A DNA stretch of 64,000 bases from positions 53,401,524 through 53,465,523 of the forward strand of contig OX359269.1 in assembly GCA_947179155.2 (NCBI GenBank), written 5' to 3'. Source of the stretch: Hedera helix (Eukaryota > Streptophyta > Magnoliopsida > Apiales > Araliaceae). The notes under the pieces were generated by a model. That model worked only from the letters and a program-made list of their open reading frames with translations, was not told where the DNA came from and did not search any database. Below, in pieces: positions 36,701-47,791 of this stretch. The stretch's first letter is position 1; the number at the start of each line of letters is the position of its first letter. Made by a program: the position numbers and the translations under genes.

Positions 36701-36879
36701 ATTTCGGCGCCGTCGTACGGCCCGAATATTCCCCGACAAAACGAATATTGTCCGACAAAATAAAATTTGCACATAACATCCTTAACTTTCAATTTCGTCA
36801 ATTTAACCACTTACTGTTTCAGGAAAAATATATATGAAGAAAAATTAAATTTTGTATTTCATAAATTCGGGGTCTTACA
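33726..36879 (-). repeat. 5' LTR of element 1 (3,154 bp)
   Basis: The promoter LTR. TATA box on the minus strand at 35920-35929, CACGT array at 36072-36119, and four copies of the 66-72-bp tandem repeat at about 35097-35330. It ends GGGTCTTACA at 36879 before the ATAAT duplication. Confidence 0.95.
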
Positions 36880-38003
36880 ATAATGTTTAATCCATATCAC
36901 TCATTTCATCTTTTAAGATTTTCTTAATCTAAACCATTCATTTAAAGATCATATTTAATCTACACCAATTATTTTAAATTCTATAATTATTACATTATCT
37001 TTAATATATACCATTCATTTAAGATATCCTTTAATCTATATCATTCAATTAACTTTATATGTAAACAATTAACTTTATAAATCAACTAACTTTATATATA
37101 AAATAACTAACTTTGTATAAATCAATTAAATTTATATATAAAAATAAATAACTTTATATAATTTATCATAATAAAACAATTCATTTTACATAATTTATAT
37201 AAAGTAAATAACTTCATATAAATCATTATAATAAAAACGAATAACTTTGTATAATTTATTATAATAAAAATGAATAATTTTATCAATTCAATTATTCAAC
37301 AATAATTCACAATTATTCATTATTATGATTAATTGTTATATATGTAGTGTAGTTGACTTTCTGAGTTAGATAAACAGAAAAATCAACTAATAATGGAATA
37401 CAACAGTTTAATCAACATCATAAAAGAGATAACAATAATGCTGAAAATAAATAAAAAAAAATAGCACATTACTGTGTAACGACAATTATTAATTCAGTAA
37501 TGTGAATTACTATGCATATGCTACTGTGACAATTATCAGCTTAATAATATGAATTATTATGCATGTGACAATTATTAGTTCAATAAAGTCAATATAGTAC
37601 AATAACCACTTTATCAGTTTAATAATATAAAATACTGTGCAATACCGTGTACTACTGTGCAATACTGTGTGCTACTGTACAATATCGTATATTACTATTC
37701 TTTTATCATCGGGTATTTTAACAGTTAAAAGTGATAGTACCGTTGACTACATTTATTTAAAAAGGTTACGTATGTCACTTTCTATATCCGACAATAATTC
37801 GTTGTGGGGGTTCGCCAATATTTGGTTATTTCGGCACTGTCGTACGAATCGAATATTTCCTGACAGAACAAATATTCTCCGACAAGATAAAATTTGTACA
37901 AACATTTCTTAATTTTCACTTTTGTCAATTTATTCATTTATCATTTTCAGAATAAAATATAAAAAAAATTACATTTGTATTTCATAAAAGTCGGGGTTTT
38001 ACA
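36880..38003 (-). repeat. Old solo LTR, right half
   Basis: Continues the LTR that element 1 split. Plus-strand blocks resembling the U3 of element 2 (TTAATCTAAACCATTCATTT, repeated TTAATCTA-CCATTCATTT motifs) are followed by ATTATTxATTCAGTAAT palindromes, the CGTTGACTA block, diverged copies of the CGAATATT-CCGACA repeat (about 37855-37885) and a terminal GTCGGGGTTTTACA. No clear 5-bp duplication was found beside the GGGA-rich left end. Confidence 0.8.
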
Positions 38004-38244
38004 GAAGGAGAGAGACATACAAAGAGATTAATGTAAGTTGTGAAAAAAGATAAAGAATAAAATAGTTATTATATTTAGTTATTTAAAATAATTTATTAAG
38101 TTAATGTTTTGGAAGTAAAAAATTATTATTTTTTAAAAACGACTTAGAAGTCAATTTATAAATTAAAAATTAAGTAATATATGAACATCCAAAAATTAAA
38201 AAAATGATTTATAAATTAGCTTGACCAATTTATAAGTTTTAGCT

Positions 38245-38614
38245 GAATATAGGGTTGTACAAATTTGTTGGTACCATCGATATATATGATATACTGAACG
38301 GTTAGGTAGAAAAATGCTCGGTTCGGTACTGATTCGGCATATTAGTCTAACCGATTATGAGATTTGGGGGTTCGGTATATCCCGAACCGTACCAGTTGTA
38401 CTGATTTTTATTTTATTTTTTATTATTAAATAATTAACAATAGTAATAATAATAATAATTATTATTATTATTATTATTATTTACGGTATATAATCGGTTA
38501 AAACTGGTAGCGAATCGACAACCGGCATCGATACCAAATTTTTGATAAATTCAATACTAATCTGGTTCAGTGTCGGATCGGTTCAGTGCGATATTAATCG
38601 AATGAACACCTCTA
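38245..38614. repeat. MITE-like relic related to 1325-1684
   Basis: Contains GTTCGGTACTGATTCGG and GGTATATCCCGAACCGTACC motifs, an AT-rich core with (AAT/ATT) runs near 38440-38480, and a right end GAATGAACACCTCTAG. The ends are weakly inverted. It is probably a diverged hAT-like MITE of the same group. Confidence 0.4.
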
Positions 38615-38726
38615 GCTGAATATGCCCTAATGGGTAGTACCTAGTGCAATCCTAAGCCTCGACCAAAATGTAGATGGTAACAAAATTGAAACAATCACCT
38701 TATGGTACGAAATGTCAAATTAAACA

Positions 38727-38945
38727 GTAATGTTATGATAACAAAAAATAATTATAAAAAATGAATACAAAATGATATGACGAATTATAATTAATAAATA
38801 TTTTATTAAATAAAAAATAATTATTCTTATAATAATTAATTATAGCTATTAGATCCATTCATAAAAATAAAAATTAATTAATTATAATTCGACATATTAT
38901 TTTATATTTATTTTTTATAATTATATTTTTTCACCATAGTAGTAA
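38727..38945. mobile_element. Small MITE with ~70-bp inverted repeats
   Basis: The left arm (about 38727-38800) contains AATTATAAAAAATGAATAC and ATGACGAATTATAATTAAT. The right arm (about 38868-38943) contains the reverse complement with moderate divergence (ATTAATTATAATTCGACATA). Most of this ~220-bp element is its inverted repeats. The target duplication was not resolved. Confidence 0.6.
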
Positions 38946-40423
38946 TCATTTCATGGCAAAACATAGGATTACCCTCCACTTAGGTTATCCAGTTTTCAGA
39001 ATTTGGTTATTAAACTTTAAAAAAATACAATTAGGTCATTATACTTTTTTAAAATTATTAATTGGATATTAACAGATGTTTAATATTTTTCCTCTGTGGC
39101 ATTAGAAAAAAAATCAAAAATTAATTATTTTCCTGTGTGGCAACAAAAAAATAAAATCATTAATTATGTGGTAAAAAATAATTTAAAATTAAAATAAAAT
39201 TAAAATAAATATTTTTATTCATTAAAATAATAAATAAAATTAAATAAAATCTTTTTATCTCTTTATTCAAGATTTTTTTTTACTTTCTTCTTCTATTCAA
39301 TTACAGCAAAGATGAGTAACCAACATGAATCATGTAATACCCGGTTCCTTTTTTTTTTTTTAGTCCCAAATCGCCCACCCACTAAAAACTTCCCCTTCCC
39401 ATAGCCTATATATGACACACTAACATATGTTTTATTTTGCAAAATATTAAGTACCTCATATTTTGTGAGGACCTTTTTGTGTGAGGACCTTTTTAATAAG
39501 GACCTCCTTAGTTAAAATTTTCGGTGTCGAGGACGTGGGCGCACTGCGAACCTCATAGTTTCGGGTATGTTTCTTATTAATTTTATTTATTATTATTATT
39601 TGTTTTATATAGTTTTAAATATTGTATGTAGTTTGTTAGTATTTGGTATATTTAGTTAGTAATTAGTATTTTTGCATTGTTATTATTTTTGTAGTTTTAA
39701 TTATTGTTTTGGTTTTTAGATTATTAGTTACTAGTTTTGGATTAGTATTATTAACTTTAATTATTGTTTTGTATTTAGATTATTAGTTAATAGTTTTAGA
39801 TTAACATTATTGGCTTTAATTATTATTGCTATTTAGATTATGATTTTGGCATAATAGTAATATTATTTGAAAAATAATTAAATATTGAAAGAATATTTTT
39901 TGTAAATATACTTATAGTTATTTTGAAAATAAAATAAAATAAGAAAATTGTTAAATAATAGAATTGTCCCAATGACATTTATTTGTTCTAAATTTATATT
40001 TAGGAATCGTTCGACTATTAATTTTGTGTTCAGCAATATCAAGGTAAGTAATTCTCCGAACTGTTTAGTAATTTCGAACTGTATAGTGTAAGTGACTTTT
40101 TGAACTATTTAATATTTTGAAATTATCGTTTATAATTATGTGCTTTAGAAATTATTCGGATGCCTAAATGTATTGTTTCAAAAATTGTTATACTTTATTT
40201 AAGACTTCTATTTGGATGAAAATGTTACACTTGCATTTTGTTAAAAATCCGGATCAAGTATTAAAATAGAATTTTGATTTAGAAAATGAGATTATGTGAT
40301 TTTGAACTGTGAAATAAGTATAGTTTTGAATATCGAAAATATTGAGAAATTGATTTTAGAAACATTAGTCCGACTATGTATTGAATCTGTTAGTGTTTAC
40401 GCTAGTTCTGGAACAATTTAAGA

Positions 40424-40501
40424 CCTACTAAGGCGCACACCTTCAGAACCCCTTCGGGAGGCCCTTTTTGGGGCGCGCGCATGATAAGATACCTTAGTAG
40501 G
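40424..40501 (+). other. Compound RNA-fold candidate in solo LTR
   Basis: A perfect 10-bp stem (CCTACTAAGG at 40424-40433 with CCTTAGTAGG at 40492-40501) encloses a GC-rich segment. That segment has a short UUCG-type hairpin (CCCCTTCGGGAGG) and a GCCC...GGGC hairpin. It would fold in either DNA strand or in the LTR transcript. Its function is unknown. Confidence 0.55.
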
Positions 40502-41108
40502 GGGCGTATAATTGACATTATCAAATATAAGAGTCGTGTTACAGGGCTGTTGTAACTTTAGTCGCGAAGGTTGTGAATTAAAAGATACATCGAATATATT
40601 GAATATATTGAAATCGTTTATTAAACATATTGAAATCGTTTTCGAATTGTGTTTTATGATTATTGATTTTGGTTTTGAATGTATATATTGAGTATTATTA
40701 TCAAATAAGAAAAGATTATTTTTAACAAGTATGTTTACTATTGTTATTGAACAAAAAGTTATTTCGAAAAAGTATTTTTCAATTTTTACTTGATTAACCT
40801 AAATAGTAAAGATTGTTACTTGCTGAGCTTTACTGTTCACCCTTACATTAATTTTTACAGGAAACATTGTTTAGAAATGAGCATTGTTGATACTTTTGTA
40901 GATGACCAGAAGATATTTAGTTTAAGAAATTTATGAATATTTTAGAATTATGATAAGACTTTTGTTTAATGGAGTTGTGTCTTCAAAGTTATGTTTTCAG
41001 TATTTAATTATTGAACCTTGGTTAAATTTTGATAATGAAAGATTTTTTGGTTTTAAGAGAGTTTCATTATTATGTTTTTGTTTGGCTGCGCTATTGATAT
41101 TATTGCCT

Positions 41109-41126
41109 TGCAAGCCTTCGGGCTTG
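41109..41126 (+). other. Hairpin with C(UUCG)G tetraloop near LTR end
   Basis: GCAAGCC-TTCG-GGCTTGC forms a perfect 7-bp stem closed by the very stable UUCG tetraloop, about 45 bp before the LTR 3' end. It may influence transcript 3'-end formation. Confidence 0.6.
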
Positions 41127-41844
41127 CGACGTGTGACACTTCGAGCATGTAGCTGGTTCCGGGTGTTACAAATCATCTGACCCGCCCTCTATCACCAGAT
41201 CCTCGTATTTATATTCAATTTCATTGTGATTCAATTTCATTGTGATTTTGTTTTGATCGATTTGATTTAAATTATGTTGATGATAATTTATGCAGTAAGG
41301 GAATGAAGAGGAAGTTCAGTACTGCGATTCTTGAATAAAAGAAGGCGATGAATAGGCTAGTTGTTGATGAGGCAATTAACGATGACAATTTAGTCGTTGC
41401 TCTTCACCCTGAGACTATGGAAAAACTCTAGGTTTTTCGCGACAATATGAGAAAATTTCTTGTATCGAATTACTAAGTAGGAATTGTTATTTGTGTTGTT
41501 GGGCTTGAAAGAGTCCAGCACAAATCGTTGGTTTGCAGATATCAAAGACTCGCCGGTGGTGATGGATTCGTTTGACATTTAAATAAATTACTTTATTTTC
41601 TTTTCCAAATAACATGGGCTTTGTCATTGAAGAAGAGAGAGAATTGGCGGTGGAGGTGTAATTGTCGACGATGTAGCCATATGAGAAGCAGGATTAGTGC
41701 ATAGTAGCGTGGAAATTAATTATCCAACAAAAGCCCTAATTTTTCGTAGTTAATTGATCCTAATTTTGGTAAGTTTCTAAAATCCTAGTTCTTCTATCAT
41801 CTTTTTGCTTTTGTTTATTTATAATTAATTTGGAGAATATATTA

Positions 41845-42251
41845 AGGCTACATTTGTTTGCAATAATTATAATCATTGAATTATAATCCTAATGCATGAA
41901 TTATAATCCTAAAGTAATATTTGTTTGCAAAAATTACACTTAAAATAAAATTATTAATCTAAAAAATGGTTTGTTTGTTTTTAAATTTGTACTTGAGATT
42001 ATTAGTTCAAATTTTTTTAAATGAATTAATAGTTTAGGGATTATAATCCCTGATTAAACATGGTATGAAATAGTTCTCAAATTAAGTCATTTTATAATCC
42101 CTTGACTAATAATTTTAAGTCTAAATTTAAAAATAAACAAGATAAAGATAAAATTAATAGTTTTATCTTAAATGTAATCCTTGTAAATAAACACAACTTT
42201 ATGATTATAATTTATGATTTAAAATTATAATTCTTACAAATAAACATGAAC
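41845..42251. mobile_element. Tourist-like MITE inside the Pack-MULE
   Basis: A 407-bp AT-rich element. Left end AGGCTACATTTGTTTGCAA and inverted right end GTTCATGTTTATTTGTAAGA are imperfect inverted repeats, followed by ATTATAAT motifs on both sides. TTA lies on each flank (41842-41844 and 42252-42254), as expected for PIF/Harbinger MITEs. Confidence 0.55.
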
Positions 42252-42675
42252 TTAGTGTTGAAGATGAAGAAGAGGAGAAGGAAAGAAAGAAAAAGAAACC
42301 ATAATCAAATGGGGGAATATTTCTATGGTTTCAATTTGAGCGTGTATTTTTTAGGTTGGAGAAGAAGAAGAAGAGGAGAGAGAAAAATATGTTTTATGGG
42401 TTGAAGATGAATAAAAGGAGGGAAAGAAAAATAGAAAAAAACATAAAGTTTAGTATATGACAAAAAATTCACGTTAGAAGCAACCGATTAGTCATATCAA
42501 TATTTACTTATTTTTTTAAAAAAAAAGCTACATCTAAAAATAAATGAATTATTTTAATGTCTGTTTAGAAAAGTGGACGAAATGATCTAATTAATAAATT
42601 TTAAAAAATAAAATGATCCAAATTTTATTTTTAAAAATTTAATTACCAAATCTCCTATCTTTTGCCGTCATTTAA

Positions 42676-43070
42676 TTGAGTCTCTTCCCTTCATTTCAAC
42701 TCTTTTATACCCGTTAAAAGTATTTCGCACTGCTCCTCCAACTCGTGAGATATGCACCACCTTATTTTTCTCTTGGCATTTTTTTTCTGTGTCTTTCCCT
42801 CGAAACATCGGAAAGGAAGGAAAAAAGAAAATGGGTGGACCGGCATCTTCTCCCATTGAGCCAAGACAAGGACCACAAAGGATTAGGTAATTACAAATTT
42901 CAATCCTAAGAATATCTCATACCACTATATATATATATATATATTTTATTACCATTTCTGTTAATTAATTGATAATTTGTTAAACATAGATGCATCACCC
43001 TCTCCCTCTTTCTCTCTCTTTCTTCACGCGCGATCGATTGAACTACCCTTTTCTCGTAATTTCTTCAACT
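42676..43070 (+). promoter_or_regulatory. Promoter and non-coding first exon of the small membrane protein gene
   Basis: Pyrimidine-rich TCTCTCTCTTTC leader at about 43000-43025, followed by a donor (CTTCAACT then GTAAGTAT) at 43070/43071. This pairs with an acceptor at 44020/44021 (GTGCAG then GGTATT), giving a 950-bp 5' UTR intron. An (AT)n tract lies at about 42925-42946. The transcription start is not identified. Confidence 0.5.
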
Positions 43071-44038
43071 GTAAGTATCTTTTCTTTATATTATCATGTA
43101 TTAATTTCTTCATATATAGGCAGATCTGTTCCTTAGAAGTTTCTTTTTATAAATTGTTTTAGCTTATATTTTTGATAATCTTATGTGTTGATTAAAGCTG
43201 ATAATGGATTTAATTCTAAAATTTTGATATCCTTGATGTAAAAAATCTAGCCTCCTTATCGTGGTTGTGTTAGTTGGACATGCAAATGTTTACCTTATGA
43301 TTTTTGAAAATGTTGATAAATCAGCTGTCCTGATTAGTATGATTGAATGGCTGTGAAATTCTAGATATTCTCTCACCTCACTACTTTATGTAGCATTAAA
43401 ATACATGCATTAGAAACAGCCAAAGATGTATGCAACTTGATGGATTTACTTTTCACCTGTAGAAGGATAAAAGTTGAATTAACATTTCATATGTAAAAGG
43501 ATGTGGAAGATGGTTCCTAATTTAATCTTGTTGATGTAATTGGAGAAAAATAAAATGGAAGGAATATGGGTGATAGAAACTATGGGAGGAGTCCACCTCA
43601 TTGGATAGAATTTTTTCATATCCCATACGTACTTCTCCCGCAAAAGATTTACATGAAATTCTTTATATAGACCTTACAACTTACCTGACCTAGATAATAA
43701 AAATAGACCTTGGAAATAAACTATGACAATTGACTGCGTGTATTGACTCATTTGAAATGCTAATAGACTCTTGATCACTCTATAAACTTAAATTAGTTAA
43801 ATTTAAAATATTAAAAGGACTATTTCAAGGGACTTATGTCAATATTTTCTGTTATTTTATCTTATCATTGCTACTCAGTGAAATAAACCTAAGAAATTCG
43901 GATCCATTAATTAGTTTATATTGTTTCCCTTTGAATCCTCTAATGTGTAATCTTTAATTTTTAAAGTTTGACTAAATGAAGGGGTTTGTACTTGCCATCT
44001 TGAATCAAAAATAGGTGCAGGGTATTAATTTGGTATTA

Positions 44039-44065
44039 ATGTGGTGGAACCAGCTCAGTGCATAA
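44039..44065 (+). promoter_or_regulatory. Eight-codon upstream ORF
   Basis: An ATG at 44039 opens MWWNQLSA and stops at 44063-44065, eight bases before the main ATG at 44074. It is out of frame with the main ORF and is downstream of the predicted UTR splice acceptor, so it would be in the mature leader. It may dampen translation of the main ORF. Confidence 0.5.
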
Positions 44066-44073
44066 GAATTGAA

Positions 44074-44379
44074 ATGGTTCTTGAGAACAAAATTACTTCT
44101 CCTCATTGGAGACAGAATCCATTCCATTCACCATCTTTTAGGAAGTCGCCATATACACGAGGGGATGAATTAGGCAGCTTCTCAACGCTCGTTCACCGGC
44201 ATCGCTTCCTTTTAACAGCTCTTGCTCTCCTTACTATCCTCTGCACTATATATCTCTACTTTGCTATTAGTCTTGGGGAAGATGACTCGTGTTCGGCCTT
44301 GACGGGGACTCAAAAAGCATTGTGTCGTATTGAGCAGGCTCAAGAATCTGTCTATGAAGGAAAGCTAAAAATTTTCTAG
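44074..44379 (+). CDS. Small single-pass membrane protein of unknown function
   Basis: A 101-residue protein beginning MVLENKITSPHWRQNPFHSP. The ATG at 44074 has a strong GAAATGG context; upstream in-frame sequence has no ATG. The N-terminal half is basic and polar. A transmembrane helix at about residues 46-66 (FLLTALALLTILCTIYLYFA) is followed by a short tail with two cysteines (DDSCSALTGTQKALCRIEQA). The basic N-terminus and acidic tail suggest a cytosolic N-terminus with the tail in the lumen or outside, possibly with a disulfide. I believe it belongs to a small conserved plant family without an assigned role, but I cannot name it. Expression evidence would confirm it. Confidence 0.65.
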   Translation: MVLENKITSPHWRQNPFHSPSFRKSPYTRGDELGSFSTLVHRHRFLLTALALLTILCTIYLYFAISLGEDDSCSALTGTQKALCRIEQAQESVYEGKLKIF

Positions 44380-47300
44380 AAGCTAGCAGATGTCTCTGTG
44401 TACAGCTGCTACTTGATTGCATGCTGTTGGCTATTTTCCTTTGAAATGTAGCCATGTTTGTTGAAAGCTCATTAAGTTTTGGTCATGTATACGTTAACTG
44501 TAGCAAAGAAATTGTTATGAAAAACGATGTAACAACCTCAAAACAATTACTATCTTAATTGCAAAGTAATTTGATTTAACAAGGTAAAACTGTAAAATGT
44601 AATTCTCATATTGCTGAAAAACATCATTAGTTGACCATTGGTCAAGCTAAGAGATTGGGGGCTTTGTTAATCCTGCCGTCTGACCTTCTATTTTTGTTAG
44701 TGTCTTGTTTGGTAATTGTATTGTAAGGTTCCTCGTTACAATAATGTAAGTTTGTTTTGGTGGACTGTATTTCCTCGTAAATCAAATTGTTTGGAGTGGG
44801 ACATCTTGTCTCCTATCCTTAAATTTTGAACTATTGCTTGCTCTCACCATGTTGCTCTAGACTTCAAAGCTATACGAGTTAAATTTTAGAGAGAGGAGGG
44901 GGAAATCAGGGCTAAGAATCCAGAGCTCGGTCAAAGAATTTTCAATTGACTTTGGAGGCATTATTATACACCACCTTCCCCCAACTCGTGAACTCTGCTT
45001 TTGAAAATTACAGTCAAAATGTAGTCATGATTAAGATTTTGACATGCAAATAGCTGGAATATACATGATATATTCATGTACAGTTAAATGAAGGATTTTC
45101 TTATTCATGCGAGCTGATGTAGCTACACGTGTTGACACACTTGCCAATTGATATACTGATGTTTGAATGTTTAAACTACTAAAACCTTGGAGAGACTGAT
45201 TATCAAATTATGGTTTCCCGAAAGAATTGGATAGAAGCGTATTTGGTTCAAACACTAATTTGTACTTGTATTTGAAGAATGGAAGGGTGGGGAAATCAAA
45301 TTATGTGATGGATTACGGGTGGAAAGTAATACAATTATTTCACTATAAGCTAATGCTCTGGAAGAGGAATTAGTATTCTGAATTGTATTTCTTATTGCAA
45401 AGTTCCAGAACAAATTTCACAGTTAAATACTGTTCTGCAGATATCCAATGAGTAACCGCCAAGCGTTCTGCATCTGTTTAGCTTCTATCGATTCAAAACT
45501 TTGCTGCACGATGTAATTATAGTCTGCTATCCTCTTTGGTTTACAAGATCAGGACACAAGCTCACCAGCTCCGGCACCCTCAAATTCGAATGCATTCAGA
45601 TTTTGTATCAAGGATTCTCACTTAAAAGCAGAAAAAGCTGGTTAGAGAGTAGTCGCCATTTAACTCAAGTGATGAGCCAATGTAGTCATGCTAATTGATG
45701 TAAGACAGGTTTGTTTATCAAAACTCCGGGAAGAAGGATGATAGAACATGGCTAATTACTGAAAAATGTACATGTCCAAAATTCAATTCAATCTAACTTG
45801 GTTTCATTATAGAAATATGGCCTCTTCATTCTGCATTTGTTTTGAACATAGAACCTTCTTTCTAGCTTCTTGTATAATAATAATCTTCTTCCTCTTTCTG
45901 GTCAAATGTGCATAATTTATGCGTATTGGGTGATTAGTGCACAGATAAATTGACTCTGTTAATCAATATTAAAGAAGTCAATATATTGATTAACAGCTGA
46001 ACTCCCCCACCTCCCCACTCCCCACTCCCCCCCATGGTCCCAAGAACAGCTGAACTCTGTTAATCAGTATGATAGGTCACCAGTGCTGAAGTCCTGATGG
46101 AAATATGTAGAGTGTGTGTGAATGGAAGTCCCTTTCTGTCCAGCTTTTGGTACATTTTACTACTGTAACCTATGAAATTAATCTTTCTAAAGAGATTCTT
46201 CTTGTACAAAGTAAAGAAGTTGAGGAAAGTATTATCATGACATTTTATGTTGTACATTTCAGAGTCTTGACTAGAGTTATTGAATGGTGGAGATCTCTTT
46301 CACTTTCTCCGGATTATGGAAGGTAAATTAGGTGGTGACTGAAACCTACACGCTCTACTGCCGTACCTAGTTAGCTAGCAAGCATAGCAAAAAATATTGG
46401 AATTTGCAATGTTATGGTTATGAAGCAGGTGCCTAATTTAGTTGATAATACTGCATTAAATGTCGTGATTCAACACCAAAAGTCAAATAACGTATCTTTT
46501 AGTTTGGGATTTCATGGTCCAAGTCCGATCAATATTAGGTGGCTGCTCTCATCCTCTGAACAACTTAATAATATGTAATGTCACAATGGTCCCCTTCGCT
46601 GTTTTGCCATAGGGTAGTAAAGTGTCCAAGTAAACAACCAATATATGCCATGTTATAATGTTCCCACAGATCAATTGTCAGAACTTGCTTTGATTCATCT
46701 TCCAGGGGGTAAGCACCATTGTTTTACCAAAGACATATTTTGACACTATTTTTTTTTTCCTTCAACATTAACGTTTAACACTAAAACTAATTTATTTTAG
46801 TTAAAATTTATGTTTCAGACTTTCAGTGTCTCCTATATTTAATTAGTTTCTTACCAACTAATTTGTGTTGTGTAGGCATGTCTCAATGCAGTATATATAT
46901 GTCTTGAAGAATTTCATTTTGAGAAAGAATACCGTGATTACTGATCCACTTTTATGAGTGATCCGGCCGACTAGCTATGAGTCCGGATCAGCTGTCTCAG
47001 ACAATATCTCATCAGTTGTTTCAACTAATGTCTAATCTATTATTTAAACAAAGATTACGCTGTAATAATTTTTTAGGTACCAAATAAAAGGTCCCAATTA
47101 AATAAAAATAACCCTTCAATTTCTATGCCAATTGGCCCAATTCTCCCTCTCTGCTCAATTCACGTCTCCTCTCTAAACCACATGTATCTATGAACACCAC
47201 AAGCTAGACAGTCACATATGATTTGGTTGGAACTGTTGAAGAAAATTAGCAATACAGGAGAGTTGACATAATCAATAGATGAAATTAAAATTTATTCTAA

Positions 47301-47791
47301 CAAGTTGCTTTAGTTTTATGAATGTGTTAACGATACTGTTTCTTTCGACATCAATGACCGTAAGTGTTATGATTTTAAGTGATAAATTCACAACACTTTT
47401 TGATAGTTTCACTCGCGTGGCCTACATTTGGACATGTCCCTTCACATAAGCAAAAATGTGGGCCATGTGTGTTGAACTAAAAGTGTTATGGATTTATTAG
47501 TTTCCTAATTAGGAACATAATTAAGTTATCAAGAGACCCATCAAATGTATAGCCCTGAATATTGAAGAGTTCATTGGAATTGAAAAAAAAATGGGGCACT
47601 TACACGCCAACAATTGTTTATTATAGCTGATAAATGAATGTACTCTATATTCGTCTATATCTACATGTAAATGAACAAAATAATACTAATTAAGGAGGGG
47701 AAAAAAACTCTCGCCCCCATATTTCAGTATAAAGAAGGAGAAGCATTTAACAAAAGAAACCGTCAATTGAAAGTTATATATCGGCCTTGGA
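44380..47791. other. Intergenic region, no gene supported
   Basis: The first few hundred bases are probably the 3' UTR of the small membrane protein gene. The final hundred before 47791 are probably the 3' UTR of the AP2 gene. Between them are only short random frames, a C-rich stretch of CTCCCCA repeats (about 46003-46035) and AT-rich sequence. No repeat or RNA was recognised. Confidence 0.5.

Larger units (their letters stand above)
25667..36884 (-). mobile_element. Ty3/gypsy chromovirus (Tekay/Del type), element 1, with target duplication
   Basis: A complete LTR retrotransposon on the minus strand. The LTRs are 33726-36879 (5') and 25672-28897 (3'); both have TG...CA ends, and 5-bp ATAAT duplications lie at 25667-25671 and 36880-36884. 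The internal region has a primer-binding site near-complementary to initiator tRNA-Met, one long gag-protease-RT-RNaseH-integrase frame, a chromodomain-like tail broken by a one-base insertion, and a polypurine tract. The IN tail (TYEE..PVKILDKK..., VKVLWRN, YPYLF) and large LTRs fit the Tekay/Del clade. By eye the LTRs differ at about six bases plus one ~72-bp repeat unit, so the insertion is young. It sits inside an older related solo LTR. Confidence 0.95.
39328..41175 (+). mobile_element. Solo LTR (1,838 bp) with AATCA duplication
   Basis: The LTR 39333-41170 starts TGTAATACCCGG and ends CCGGGTGTTACA. Direct repeats AATCA lie at 39328-39332 and 41171-41175. A TATA-like CCTATATATGAC at about 39405 suggests plus orientation. 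No internal region, primer site or polypurine tract is present, so it is a solo LTR left by LTR-LTR recombination. It is unrelated in sequence to the Tekay-type LTRs. It inserted into codon 7-8 of the captured CDC48 fragment. Confidence 0.85.
39312..41450 (+). pseudogene. CDC48: CDC48 (p97-type AAA ATPase) 5' fragment, split by a solo LTR
   Basis: The ATG at 39312 begins MSNQHES and, across the LTR insertion, continues SD, as in plant CDC48 N-termini. After an apparent intron, sequence from 41296 reads K-GMKRKFSTAILE, stop, KKAMNRLVVDEAINDDN, LVVALHPETMEKL, stop, VFRDN. This matches the CDC48 N-terminal domain, where the two stops (41336-41338, 41429-41431) replace Arg and Gln codons. Homology fades after about 41450, so only roughly the first 60 codons were captured. 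The AAA modules are absent. The retained intron argues for DNA-level capture, not retroposition. The fragment lies within a probable Pack-MULE. Confidence 0.85.
38955..42666. mobile_element. Probable Pack-MULE carrying a CDC48 gene fragment
   Basis: Long diverged terminal inverted repeats lie at about 38955-39085 and 42550-42666. Left: GGCAAAACATAGGA, then TTTGGTTATTAAACTTTAAA. Right, inverted: GGCAAAAGATAGGA, then TTTGGTAATTAAATTTTTAA. The left arm has about 30 bp more than the right. Imperfect 9-bp flanks (ATCATTTCA at 38945-38953, GTCATTTAA at 42667-42675) fit a Mutator-type duplication. Inside is the 5' end of a CDC48 gene with its first intron, and no transposase was seen. Host gene fragments between long TIRs define Pack-MULEs. 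The element was later invaded by a solo LTR and a Tourist-like MITE. The TIR match is by eye, so the call is moderate. Confidence 0.6.

Noticed and set aside
41580..41780. Continuation of the CDC48 fragment or a second captured gene
   Set aside because: After about 41450 no CDC48 similarity was visible in any frame, and no other gene could be recognised.
45501..46326. Possible small genes between the membrane protein and WRI-like genes
   Set aside because: Short frames with no recognisable motifs, splice partners or codon pattern; equally likely by chance.
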